NCBI GenBank assembly: GCA_947359465.1
Contig: OX375878.1
Location: 74,382,416-74,446,415, forward strand
DNA from: Metellina segmentata
Lineage: Eukaryota > Arthropoda > Arachnida > Araneae > Tetragnathidae
DNA length: 64,000 nucleotides
Direction: 5' to 3'
A program made the position numbers and the translations under genes. Positions 12,001 to 21,723 of the stretch are shown one piece after another. Every line of letters starts with the position of its first letter. The first letter of the stretch is position 1. The notes under the pieces are model-generated. The model ran no database searches, had not been told where the DNA came from, and worked only from the letters and a program-made list of their open reading frames with translations.

Positions 12001-14529
12001 TCAAACTGGATACAAGTAAGGAGACTAATATGCTCCTATACGAGACTTTTAAATGTTGTCACATAAATTTAATTAAAACTGAAACAGTATTAGCTGCATA
12101 CGTAAATTTCAAAATTAAGCCTAATAGTAAAGTCATAATTGAATGTTTCAAATTATCTTTGAGTACATATTGAATTTTTTTTTGTCGAAATGAATGCTAC
12201 ACCAATATTGGGTTTAATTGCTTGTGTCAAGTTGAATTTAATACAAAGAATTGACAATTTAAGTGTTGATAATAAAATTGATCTTTTGAAAAAGTACTCA
12301 TCAGAGCCCCAGTACTAAAAGTCTTGAACAGTTCTGAAAGAACCATTATCCATTGCGATTGTTCAAAATATGGGTTGGGTACTTGTCTAATACAAAATGG
12401 GCAGCCTGACTCTTTTATGACTAGAAGCCTCAGTGACTGAGAAAAACTATGCAGATTGAAAAAGAGTTGTTGGCTATAGAATTTTATTTTGAAAAGTACC
12501 ACAATTTTGTGTATGGACGACACACGGTTATACAAAGTGTGTGACTACAAGCCTCTTACATCTATTGTAAATAAACCAATGTCTAAAATCTCATCTAGGC
12601 TACAGCGAATGCTATTGAAACTTTTAAAGTAAAATTATGAAGTAACAATATGTACCTGGAAACAAAAAGTACTTGGCAGATACATTATCACGGGCACTCA
12701 AGGGGGATATTCAGGTCAACGATGACCCTGAGATGGAAAATATTGTACATAGTATAGCCAAATATCAACCTATGAGTAAAGCTAGGTTACTACAGTTTAA
12801 GAATGAGACAGATCAGGATGGAGAATTGCAAAGTGGCATTAAGTTTATTAGAGGGTTGGTTTAAAGTAACGAAAAATATGGCACATAATTTTAAATTGTA
12901 CTTTAAATCACAGGTTGATCTTCATGCTAATGAAGGTTTACTATTTCTTAGTGATAATGCCTTATTAACAACAATCTTAAGACAACAAATGTTAATCCAT
13001 GAAGGCCACTTTAGGATTGCAAGGTGCAAACGACGAGCCAGAGAAGTGATGTATTGGCAGGGCATGAATGCCAACATAGAATCCGTAGTGACACGTTGTG
13101 AAATATATGAAAAGTATAGGCGATCCAATGTCAAAGAGCCCTTACAGCTTTTTTTGGTTTCTGACAGACTATTTGAAAAGATCGGGGTGAATATTATGGA
13201 GTTTAGTAATCTTGTAGTTATGTAGTTATCTTGTAGTTCTACTGAAGTAATTAATGTTCTTAAGGATATGTTTTCATGATACGGAATTCCGAACAATGTC
13301 GTCTCTGATAACATGCCATTCAATAATTATTTGTACAGACTTTGTTAACACTTGGGACTTAAAGTACATTTTTTCCAGTTCATATTTCCCACAAAGTAAT
13401 GGTCAAGCTGAAAGGGGGTGGGTAAGCAAATTCCATATTTAAAAGGGGTAAGAAAGAAAACAAGCAGCATCACTTTGGTCTAATGGAATATAGGAACACA
13501 CCTATAACAGGATTTCGCCTCTCCCTAGCTCAGTTAATGTTTAGTCGAAGACTGCGAACTAAACTGTCAGTAACAAACAAGCTGCTTAATGTAGAATTGT
13601 TCAATAACATCAGAGGGCTGTTGACCAAGCGTCAACAAACTTGAAAATGGTTTCACGACCATTCTGCAAAATTTGAGTAAACTAAACCCGAGTGATTCTG
13701 TACGAATGCAAAACATAAGAACCAAGACTTGGGAACCTGCCATAGTAAGTTAAGGTCATGTCATGTCATAAAATTCAAACTCTCGCGCTTACATAGTAAA
13801 AAATCAATTGGGAAAAATATTTTAAACGAATAGAAAACATCTTATAGTAAGTTATAGAACACATACCTGATGAAATTGCAAGCAATATACCAAATAAAAA
13901 TATAATTAATAGCAATCGTGATCTAACTGTTACCAAGAGTGAATGGAGTTTTAGGAGACCGAGGTATTTAAATGACTAACTTGAAATGTGTTAACCAATG
14001 TGTATACTTGAATATTTGTACACCTATGTTATTGTACAGTAATTGTGTTTCCGTGATGTGTATTATGTTAAAATTGTTATTGTATATAGTGTACATATGT
14101 AAAGGGGGGATGTCACAGAATGTCGGGATGGGACAACTCAACTCACCCGGTTGTAAACATTGCTTGGTTGCTGTAAAGTTCTTGCTTCTTAAGTTCTTAA
14201 TGAATTTAACATTCGACACTGTCAAGACGTTCAACATTTCTTTAAATTAAAAACATTTTACAAGCGAATAGAAATTTAACACCAGGCAGACTAGCTATTT
14301 GACAGAAGTCACTAGTATAGTTACCTATAATAGGCATATATATCCAAGCTGTACCAATCAGGGGAAGCATAAGCATGCTTGGGATTTTTGAAAAAGGCTT
14401 AGCAGATGCCAATGCTTTTTCTTGAGGGTTGATTTCAGTTGTAGAACAGCTTCTAATCCCATTGTTTTTATTTAGTATGCCTTTCAGATTGTTCAAACTT
14501 TTAAATTCTCTCAAATGGTATCTTCCCAT
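1..14529 (-). CDS. Mitochondrial-clan cytochrome P450, gene A (nine exons, 3' end off the window)
   Basis: Haem monooxygenase expected to act in the mitochondrial matrix with adrenodoxin-type electron donors; the substrate is unknown. Exons in transcript order: 14529-14325, 9746-9512, 9336-9146, 8752-8542, 6620-6455, 5234-5065, 2313-2235, 1085-888, 45-1 (partial). Every intron is GT-AG, the phases join, and 500 codons are open. The first ATG at 14529 starts a basic, Ser/Asn-rich leader (REFKSLNNLKGILNKNN) without a membrane anchor. KPFSKIP and LPLIGTAWIYMP follow, as in mitochondrial P450s, but the usual IPGP is IPSM. Motifs: WHELR (W152, R156), AGIETT (332-337), ESLR (390-393), PERW (444-447), and FVPFGFGVRGCIGKR with haem ligand C469. 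By comparison with gene C about 20 residues are missing, giving about 520 aa, normal for the family. Intron 1 holds a gypsy relic and intron 6 a hAT remnant. I do not assign a CYP family. Confidence 0.9.
3381..4386 (+). mobile_element. Deleted hAT DNA transposon with 8-bp target duplication
   Basis: The element itself is 3389-4378. It is flanked by a perfect 8-bp direct repeat, gccacagc, at 3381-3388 and 4379-4386, the duplication length typical of hAT. Its ends are imperfect inverted repeats: cagggacatatgtaagg on the left, and cagtggcgtatatggg reading inward from the right. Inside, 4093-4280 encodes the C-terminal hAT dimerisation region: VATEERSFSSL, then TSETRLNGLALLSIHRH, a 1-nt frame break, then KISDEEVLDKFASSK. 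The rest of the transposase is missing. It lies in intron 6 of P450 gene A. Confidence 0.85.
5624..5686. repeat. Two-copy tandem repeat, 34-bp period
   Basis: A 29-bp segment beginning tttaatccaaacatttg is repeated at 5624-5652 and 5658-5686. It lies in intron 5 of gene A. The block just upstream, about 5440-5615, is richer in GC than its surroundings and contains the short palindrome gggccatatatggccc; I could not assign it to a family. Confidence 0.8.
6893..7030. repeat. Dispersed intronic repeat, copy 1
   Basis: About 130 bp of this stretch (caatttaatatgaag through the region reading caattgtgattg) recurs in the same orientation at 10562-10685 with scattered substitutions. Both copies sit in introns of gene A. 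No coding content or terminal repeats are visible, so the family is unknown. Confidence 0.75.
7366..8270 (+). mobile_element. Helitron-like non-autonomous element (boundaries approximate)
   Basis: The left part begins tctctacaattataaaagg and continues aagtgtttgtctgtgtg, a 5' end style common in animal Helitrons. The first about 150 bp match 25022-25200. A further block (7690-7815) matches 25400-25520 and is partly repeated within this element at 7963-8065. The right part, 8095-8260, shares short blocks with 58890-59035. I could not place the 3' terminus or a CTRR end, so the right limit is a guess. It lies in intron 4 of gene A. Confidence 0.5.
10562..10685. repeat. Dispersed intronic repeat, copy 2
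   Basis: Second copy of the repeat at 6893-7030. The shared stretch runs from caatttaatatgaag to aatcgtgattgg. It lies in intron 1 of gene A, about 330 bp to the left of the gypsy relic. Confidence 0.75.
11014..11134 (+). repeat. Left LTR of the decayed gypsy element
   Basis: Begins tgtcacagaatgtcaag and ends near gacacgatgtca. It aligns along its length with 14111-14224, differing by several substitutions and small gaps, so this insertion is old. Confidence 0.8.
11463..11872 (+). pseudogene. Gag remnant with zinc knuckle (decayed gypsy)
   Basis: An open stretch at 11463-11693 encodes a gag-like segment (PIRDRIVLRINDSSLQEWML, then KKASDFVRAAEAS). After a stop, 11733-11872 encodes a nucleocapsid region with one damaged and one intact knuckle, CTKCKKKNHFAIGC (Cx2Cx4Hx4C). 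The stops and frame changes show it is not functional. Confidence 0.75.
12230..13440 (+). pseudogene. RNase H and integrase remnant (decayed gypsy)
   Basis: Near 12355 the reading HCDCSKYGLGTCLIQ marks the start of RNase H. At 12673 ADTLSRALKGD is the usual end of RNase H. Integrase follows: the zinc-binding region has IHEGHFRIARCKRRARE and a C-terminal cysteine at CEIYEKY, where the second Cys is lost. The core shows GVNIMEFSN, where the family normally has an Asp, then SDNMPF and FPQSNGQAERG. Frameshifts and stops break it. No YxDD reverse transcriptase sequence lies upstream. Confidence 0.75.
14111..14224 (+). repeat. Right LTR of the decayed gypsy element
   Basis: Begins tgtcacagaatgtcggg and ends acactgtca. 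It is preceded by the polypurine tract aaagggggga. It pairs with 11014-11134. Confidence 0.8.
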
Positions 14530-15879
14530 GATTTGGATATCTTCTGAAATTTGTTACAACACAGTAAATTAAAATAAAGCACGCATTTAGCAAATAAATT
14601 ATTCCAGTTGAATTCACAAATATAAAAGCAAGATTACATATGTAAAATTCTTAAGAATATTTTCCCAAAAATTATTGCCAAGAACAAAAATATGACATGT
14701 TTTTCAATCTAAGAATGAATACATAAACTGAAAAAGAAAACTTAAAAATGAGTAGTATTTCATTGAACTAACATAAATAAAGAGAAACATTTCATTTGTT
14801 TTTGTACTTTTATTTTAAACAGTACTTTCATCTAATAATCACTTTCTGAATCCGTGAAGTTAACATTTATCAATATCTTCTGCAAAATTCTGAATAGGTG
14901 TTGTATGTTTCCTTTCTATCAAAAGTCTCATATTTATGTGCAACATGTTAGGAAACAAGGCATTATAGTATTGCCAACTCAAAAGACTGAAAAACCCAAA
15001 TTCTCACAAACAAACACATTTTAGAACCAACTACTAGATTTCTGTAAACAAATTATATGTTGCGATTTTCTTCACAGAATTTTAAATGTTAGCATTTTAT
15101 TTAATGTTTTTTGACGAGAAAAACCATATTTTTAAATAGAAAATTCTTTAATATTCTCCAGATTTCAATCTTTGGATAATATTCTTGTTCTGAGAATATT
15201 CTCTGCTCGCATCTCTCTAATCAAGATAACAAATTTGTTGAATTAAATCTGTAACAAACATATAGAAAACTTAATATATCCCAAAATAGGAATTAGTTGC
15301 AATGAAATACATTTCCTTGAAACACAAAGCAACAAAGCTTGAACTTGAAATACAAAGCTTGCTAGCCACACTTGAAGTTCTGTAAAGAAACGATTGTACA
15401 TCAAGTGAGCTTTTGTACGAAATCAGAAAAAATAAAGATTTATGAAAAGCTGCAGTTTATGAACATAAAACCCATGCCCAATAGTAATAAAAAAACATTC
15501 AAATAAGATTAACCCATTAGATAGAATTGTAAATGTAATATTGTCAGTACTCATTTTAATAAAATTCAATTGAATTAACAGACTTTCACAAAATTACATT
15601 TAAGTTAAATCTCAACTTAATATCATAGAACAAATTTTCTACCCTTGAATAATTTACAAAACCTTCTCCCGAAAGGTTTATAAAGATGAATTACAATTAG
15701 AAAGATAGATCTATTTGAATATACAATTTTCATTGACAAATAATTGTCATAAAACTTTGAATTAATGTTTTCAAGGGAAAAAGATAGCTTGTTGAATCCA
15801 TGCACGAGTAGCCTGAACCCAATTGCCCAGGGATGCGAAATTACAGTACTTGAAAGTAAAGTCTTAATGTAAAAGTTTA
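14530..15879. other. 5' flank of P450 gene A, no feature recognised
   Basis: AT-rich sequence upstream of the gene A start codon. I see no open frame of note, no repeat and no promoter motif that I could defend. A 5' UTR exon could be hidden here. Confidence 0.4.
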
Positions 15880-16031
15880 GTCTAGATCAGGGCTCGAAAT
15901 ACCCGGGTGCACTGTGCACATGAAAATTAAATTGTGCACATAATTTTTTCCCGTTTAACGCACCTGTGCACCTAATTTAAAAACTTAGGTGCACCTGTAT
16001 TAAAAAATATATTTCGAGGCCTGGTCTAGAT
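15880..16031. mobile_element. hAT-type MITE with 8-bp target duplication
   Basis: The element is 15888-16023, 136 bp. Perfect 8-bp direct repeats, gtctagat, flank it at 15880-15887 and 16024-16031. Its ends are inverted: cagggctcgaaata on the left and, read inward from the right, caggcctcgaaata. It carries no coding sequence; its interior has repeated tgcacctg/gtgcac words. It sits about 1.4 kb upstream of the gene A start codon. Confidence 0.85.
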
Positions 16032-17756
16032 GTTACTTGTAGAATTAATGGATTCTAACATACTATATATTGAAAATTACTAATAGCCCAAAATCATAAG
16101 TAAATTAGGAACAGATTCAATTAGCAAAATCACAAATCAATGCAAGTTGAATGATAGATTTGTTTCATTAATGCAGAAAGAATAAAATTTGGACAATGAA
16201 ATTTTACCTGTGCATATGAGCACATGAATCAGGAACATTAATTCTACATCCATAGACAAATAGCATTTCAAAAAGAAATACCTTACAATAGTGAATTTCT
16301 ACACATTTAGTCAGCTTCAAAATGACAAGGCACATTTAAAAATTTGTTTTTATTAAGTTTATTAAAAATAAGTCCTATAGATTTGCATGCAGACACTTTC
16401 TAATAGTAGATACAAATTATACAATATTTATTGTTTACAGTAGAAATAATTAAACATATTGCATTTTAAAATTAGGTAATAACAAATCTTTAGAAATCTT
16501 ACAAATCCCAGAACAAATCTTTAATCTCATTCATTTTTAAATGTTTGCAGAAAATATTTTGCTGAAAGTTTCTGTTAAGAGAAATTCTTTTTATGCAAAT
16601 ACAAATATTGACGACCAGCTACAGGCTCAAGCCCAACAAGGCTGGTCCTTTGTTTATGAATTCCCCAGTTCCCACTGACTATCCAATTGTATCTTATATT
16701 CGTTATTTGTCTCGTATTTGTCAGTCTTGAAACTGTAAACTAACCAGATAAATAAAACTTAACATTTCCAGATTTGTTCACTTCAGAACACTTGAATGGT
16801 ATTATTGCTTGAAAAAATGTGACTAGAAAATAGTCATCAAAATAAAAATGTAGTTTTAAAGTTCCATTAATCTTCCAGATTAAATCTTTGTTTGAAAGTT
16901 CTCACTAGAAAACAACAGGGGGTGTTTAGTTCGTTTTCGCATTTTTATTACTCTGCATGTCATGTGCACATAAGATTATATCGAAAAAATACTTACTGAA
17001 CGAATATGACAGGATTTGAGTACGAATGAAAACCAACTTCCGAGCGACTTTTTTTTTTATCTCACGGTATTCCTTGGACTGACATAGAATGGAGTCAAAC
17101 CTGCTCGGCCAATTTGTTTATCAACAGCATGTCGTTCGGTGGGAGGGTGCAATGAGCAGGGGCGGGAAACAGTCAAATTCTCTCTTAAGAGGTTGGCTTG
17201 CGAAGTGTTTTACCCCTGACGGCCCCTAATAATGGATGCAGGCGAAACGGAACCCTTTTGGGCCCCTTGAGGACGAAAGATCTTTTGAGTCGTCTTTCGT
17301 AAAGCGTATCGGAGTGAAGATTTCTGATCTGACTGTTACACATGTTTTCGTTATTTTTTAAGATTTCTAAAGCTAACTTCAGTTTAATAAAAGTTGATGA
17401 ATTTTCCATAATCTCCAACACTTAATTGTGACAGTACATAGGCAACGCAACTTCGAAATTGATTTGAGGAATCAGGTTGTATTCCGACTCGCTGTTGCTC
17501 GAAGATTCGGTTTCGAAATTGAATTTTCCGGTAGGTACGCAGTGTTGCCATCAGTGATACAGTCATATTAAAACTCGATTTTTCAGTAGCTTGTACGGTA
17601 GCTATACGTTTTAAAATGCAGGTAGGTATTATCAATTAACGTCGTACAGTATACTTCTCTGTGTTATAGTAGGAACCAACACCTGGAAACACACCGGGGT
17701 CTTGACGATGGTACGGGATCAATCCCCCATCCAACGTTTTTAATGATGACTTGCAA
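16032..17756. other. Unassigned intergenic stretch
   Basis: No gene or repeat recognised. The portion around 17140-17330 is less AT-rich than its surroundings (gacggcccctaat, gggccccttgagg) and might be a promoter-type region or an undefined repeat. I have no motif to support either. Confidence 0.35.
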
Positions 17757-17835
17757 GAAAATAGGTAATGGTAATTGTAAAGGTAATTTTAGTTAATGCC
17801 GTACTAGAGACTAGAGCATCACAACGCAAGAAAAT
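17757..17835 (-). mobile_element. SINE fragment (3' end)
   Basis: Matches only the tail end of the SINE family seen at 17906-18218 (gtaatggtaat, then gccgtactagag and a diverged remainder). It is oriented antisense. Confidence 0.6.
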
Positions 17836-17892
17836 AAATCAATATAGAATGATACGACCATATTTCAAACCGTTCTTTTTACTTTTTATTAT

Positions 17893-18231
17893 TATTAATT
17901 TTAGGTAATGGTAATTTTAGTTAACGTCGTACTAGAGCAACACAACGGGCTATTGACGACGGTCCGGGATCAGTCCCCGAGGACAACACCTCGTAATTTT
18001 GAACCACGGTCAGATGACGAAGCAACACCTGAGCTGGCACCCCACTCTCCAAACTTCCACGCCAACCCAACGTGAGGTCTTTCGGCCACGACAGATTTAA
18101 GGTGCACCAGCCGCCTCTACACCATACGCTTACAAACATCCATGCCCGTACCCGGATTCGAACCAGCAACCTTCCGATCTAGAGGCTAACACCTTAACCA
18201 CTATACCGGTTGGTCGGCTATTAATTTTAGG
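17893..18231 (-). mobile_element. tRNA-derived SINE, full length, family 1
   Basis: The SINE is 17906-18218 on the minus strand, flanked by a 13-bp target duplication, tattaattttagg, at 17893-17905 and 18219-18231. Read on the minus strand it starts gccgaccaaccggtatagtgg, with an A-box-like tagtggttaagg and a B box ggttcgaatcc. A conserved body (ctgtcgtggccgaaag, catctgaccgtggttc) follows, then a short (ttacca)n-like tail. Confidence 0.88.
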
Positions 18232-18845
18232 AAAAGGTGTTACCTGTCCTCTCATTGTGGAAAACACTGAACTGTTTCTTATGCATATCACAGTTGAATT
18301 ATTCCTCGTGTTGCAAAAATGACTCAGCAGCTTTCAGTGATTTACGAGTGGCATCACTCAAAGTTAGTACCACGGTAGTCTGTCAGAAAAAAATATGGTT
18401 AACATATGGTTGTATCACGTTATTTGGTATTTTCTGAAACAACGTCACACATCGATTCCACTTGATATAATAGGTTGGTTTGCTTGTGGTATATCATCTA
18501 CAACTCCGATAACCTATCGTAGAATCTGGATAAAAGCTCCTCTTTTTTTTTTTTTTAAACAAAATGAGGTGGGTTATTTGCGGGACACAACCCCAATCGT
18601 ATAAGGAGTGAATCCGTATTTGTGATATAGTTATCAGTATTTTTAATAAATGTCACACTGGATCAACACAACTGGCTTTTTTGTGTTATTGAAGGAGAAC
18701 TGTGATGTAAATGAAATCTTCGTGGCTACAAGTGAATAAATGTATTTATCAAAACCAGAGGAAAGATGCATATGGCATAGTGTATACAATACATCGACGT
18801 TTCTTATAAAGGTTAAATCAACCCAAGTGTTTCCCAGGAAGGTAA

Positions 18846-19137
18846 AGGGCCACGATAGAATGGAAGAACAACGGATTAAGAACCGGAGGGTTTTGATTTC
18901 GAATCCAATCAAAGACTGTCGTATACAAAGGGATCTGGTGCACGTTAAATCTGTCGTGACTTCAAGCATGCTCACGTTGGCGTGGTGTGGAAGTTTGGAG
19001 AGTGAAGTGCCAGCTCAGCTGTGGCCTCATCATCTGACCGTGGTTCTAAATTACGTGTTACTCAGTTCTTTTCCTTCGGAGGTTGATCCCGGACAAGCAC
19101 CAATAGCCCGTTGTGTTGCTCCAGTGTGGCGGTAATT
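18846..19137 (+). mobile_element. SINE, family 1 body with a different head
   Basis: It shares the SINE body (cgttaaatctgtcgtg, ctgaccgtggttc, ttgatcccggac, agcccgttgtgttgctcc). Its 5' part differs from the gccgacc head: ggccacgatagaatgg, with the B-box-like tttcgaatcc. Its end reads ggcggtaattaaaa. Confidence 0.75.
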
Positions 19138-19177
19138 AAAATACCAAATACCAAATCAATATCCATCGTTTCAGGGG

Positions 19178-19456
19178 TCAGCCGGTTCGAGGAGCAATGA
19201 ACTAGTAATCGTAAGGTTTTGAGTTCGAATCCTACCAAAGACTGTCGTGCACAAAGGGGCCTGGTGCACGTTAAATCTGTCGGTGCTTCAACTGTTCTCA
19301 TGTTAGCGTGATGTGGAAGTTTAGAGATTGGGGTCACAGCTCAGGTGTGACCTTGTCATCTGACCGTGGTTCAAAATTACGTGGTGTTTGCCTACGGTGA
19401 TTGATTCCGGACCGTCACCAATAGCCCGTTGTGTTGCACCAGTGTGACATTAATTT
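19178..19456 (+). mobile_element. SINE copy, alternative head
   Basis: It has the B-box-like gagttcgaatcc followed by the common body (gtgcacgttaaatctgtc, catctgaccgtggttc, agcccgttgtgttgc). It is diverged and lies about 40 bp from the preceding copy in the same orientation. Confidence 0.75.
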
Positions 19457-19899
19457 AAATACAAAATGCCATCGTTTCAGATGGCGGAGAACTGGAAATA
19501 CTCGTGCAGGTGTTGACTCGTTCTACTTTCTAAAGCTCGTATGGAATCTGCATCGTTCTTCATGTCGATTTTTTGCTTTTCTGATTCATTTTGAATTTTC
19601 TTACGTTTCTGTTACCATTTCCTTTGCAATTATTTCAACATTATGAAAAAGTTCTCAGTATACTTATCAGCTTACAACTTTACAAAATTTATTTCACCCG
19701 TTATTACTGCTAAATAGGATTGTTATCCTGTTCTGTACAAATCGACATCAATCTCACCGTTATATATCTCTCTAATCCAAAATAGCACTTCACTTCCCAA
19801 ATGCAGCGCGGAGTCGTCAATTTTAGTGTTCACGGGCAGGTGCTGCCATTTCCTCTTCTATACATATTTTATATACGGATATAAATCCTTTATCCAACG

Positions 19900-20182
19900 T
19901 TCCTGGTTCGAATCCGGGTCCGGGCATGGATGTTTGTAAGCGTATGGTGCAGAGGCGGCTGGTGCACCTTAAATCTGTCGTGGCCGAAAGTCCTCACGTT
20001 GGGTTGGTGTAGAAGTTTGGAGAGTGGGGTGCCAGCTCAGATGTTGCTTCGTCATCTGACCGTGGTTCAAAATTACGAGGTGTTGTCCTCGGATCTTTCC
20101 CTTAAAGGGACTGATCCAGGACCGTCGTCAATAGCCCGTTGTGTTGCTCTAGTACGACGTTAACTAAACTTACCATTACCAT
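19900..20182 (+). mobile_element. SINE copy, 5'-truncated, family 1
   Basis: It starts within the tRNA-like head just before the B box (cctggttcgaatccgggtc). The body is complete and ends taccattaccat. Only a short candidate target repeat (atccaac) is visible. Confidence 0.8.
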
Positions 20183-20286
20183 CCAACATAATTTAAATAA
20201 TTAGATTATCATTTATAGCTTCGAGATATAATCGACAAATAGATTCAGTGGTTGGTCGTTAGAGTTTTGAAATGACTCCTATACCG

Positions 20287-20501
20287 GACCGAATTTGAAT
20301 ATTTGATAATTTTTAGTTAAAACGTCGTACTAGAGCAACACAACGGGCTATTGGCGACGGTCCGGGATCAGTCCCTTAAAGGAAAGATCCGAGGACAACA
20401 CCTTGTAAATTTGAACCATGGTCAGATGACGAAGCAACACTTGAACTGGCACCCCACTCTCCAAACTTCCACACCAACCCAACGTGAGGACCGAATTTGA
20501 A
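20287..20501 (-). mobile_element. SINE copy, 5'-truncated, with 13-bp target duplication
   Basis: The SINE sequence is 20300-20488, antisense. It is flanked by the direct repeat gaccgaatttgaa at 20287-20299 and 20489-20501. It contains the 3' half of the body only. Confidence 0.82.
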
Positions 20502-20664
20502 ATCGCACGTCCAAATCAGTTATGCATTGGTAATTATTTTATTTAGAGCGAGTTCTGAAGCTGTTATTTATCATTGGTACAAATAAATGCTATTCAGAGA
20601 TATTTTTAACTCCCATCTGGCTGCTAATATTCCTTTTCCGCTTGTCTTACCTTTTTTATTAATC

Positions 20665-20946
20665 TAGCCACGATAGCCCGGTTGGATGAGAAACGAACTG
20701 GCAACTGGAGTGTTGTGAGTTCGAATCCATCCAATGACCGCCGTGTTCAAAGGGGGCTGATACACATTTAATCCGTTGCGACCTCACTTGTGGAAGAATG
20801 AAAGTGCGGTGCCAACTCAGATGTTGCCTCGTCATCTGACCGTGGTTCAAAACTACATGGTGTTGTCCTCGGATATTTCTCTTTGGGGGTTGATCCCGGA
20901 CCGTCTCCAATAGCCCATTGTGTTTCTCCATTGCGACGTAATTAAA
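20665..20946 (+). mobile_element. SINE copy, alternative head
   Basis: It starts ccacgatagcccggttgg, with a B-box-like gagttcgaatcc, then the common body and the end gcgacgtaattaaat. Together with 18846, 19178 and 22850 it forms a subfamily that shares the body but not the gccgacc head. Confidence 0.75.
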
Positions 20947-21100
20947 TACCTATTTACCTAACTTTTCATTACACAATATTTTTAGTATACTTTTGTTATT
21001 AATCTTTATATTATATAATTTTTTTTTCTGACAGCCATTGGAAAGTTAAACAAAAAGTTTCTTCAAATTCGCCTTTTGTTTTTTATTACTTTGAAGCTTT

Positions 21101-21463
21101 TCATTCGACGTATGCCGACCAACCGGTGTAGTGGTTAAGGTGTTAGCCTCTAGATCGGAAGGTTCCTGGTTCGAATCCGGGTCCGGGCATGGATGTTTGT
21201 AAGCGTATGGTGTAGAGGCGGCTGGTGCACCTTAAATCTGTCGTGGCCGAAAGTCCTCACGTTGGGTTGGCGTGGAAGTTTGGAGAGTGGGGTGCCAGCT
21301 CAGGTGTTGCTTCGTCATCTGACCGTGGTTCAAAATTACGAGGTGTTGTCCTCGGATCTTTCCCTTAAGGGACTGATCCCGGACCGTCGTCAATAGCCCG
21401 TTGTGTTGCTCTAGTACGACGTTAACTAAAAATTACCATTACCATTACCATCATTCGACGTAT
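21101..21463 (+). mobile_element. Full-length tRNA-derived SINE with 13-bp target duplication
   Basis: The SINE is 21114-21450. The 13-bp direct repeat tcattcgacgtat flanks it at 21101-21113 and 21451-21463. The head is gccgaccaaccggtgtagtgg, with A box tagtggttaagg and B box ggttcgaatcc. The tail is (ttacca)n. It interrupts the 3' flank shared by pseudogene B and gene C (compare 47020-47050), so the insertion is later than that duplication. Confidence 0.9.
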
Positions 21464-21468
21464 ACATA

Positions 21469-21723
21469 TCGTACCCCGGCAAGAAAAGTGACACAAGTCA
21501 AAAAATAAAAATTTTGATGTCACTGATAAATATGTATGAGGTGTCCCAGCGTGTTATATTACTATTCTATAGAATATAATAGAAGTTACCACCATAAATA
21601 CTTAGCTAAAATTTAAAAGAAGCTTATACTATTTCAATAGTATAAGTTTTATAGTAACCTTTAAGTTGATGTTTCTCAGATTCTGCAATTTTGAGTTGTG
21701 TCACTTTTCTTGCTGGGGTGCGA
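21469..21723. mobile_element. TIR-bearing MITE, probable TA target
   Basis: 255 bp with about 30-bp terminal inverted repeats. The left end reads tcgtaccccggcaagaaaag; the right, read inward, reads tcgcaccccagcaagaaaag; both continue tgacacaa. TA dinucleotides flank it at 21467-21468 and 21724-21725. The interior is AT-rich and non-coding. It is absent from the matching flank of gene C. Confidence 0.8.

Larger units (their letters stand above)
11014..14224 (+). mobile_element. Decayed Ty3/gypsy retrotransposon with short LTRs
   Basis: Direct repeats of about 115-120 bp bound the element: left LTR 11014-11134 and right LTR 14111-14224. Both begin tgtcacagaatgtc and end near tgtca. A polypurine tract (aaagggggga) sits immediately before the right LTR. 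Between them are gag and integrase remnants in several frames, but the reverse transcriptase palm is absent, so the element cannot move by itself. It is antisense to P450 gene A and sits in intron 1; its right end is only about 100 nt from the exon 1 splice donor. I found no clear target duplication. Confidence 0.82.

Noticed and set aside
18740..19135. 131-aa open frame
   Set aside because: Most of it translates a SINE body.
21114..21190. tRNA gene suggested by good A and B boxes
   Set aside because: The head is fused to a repeated body, flanked by a target duplication, and recurs several times in the window: it is a SINE. The arms do not fold into a clean cloverleaf by eye.
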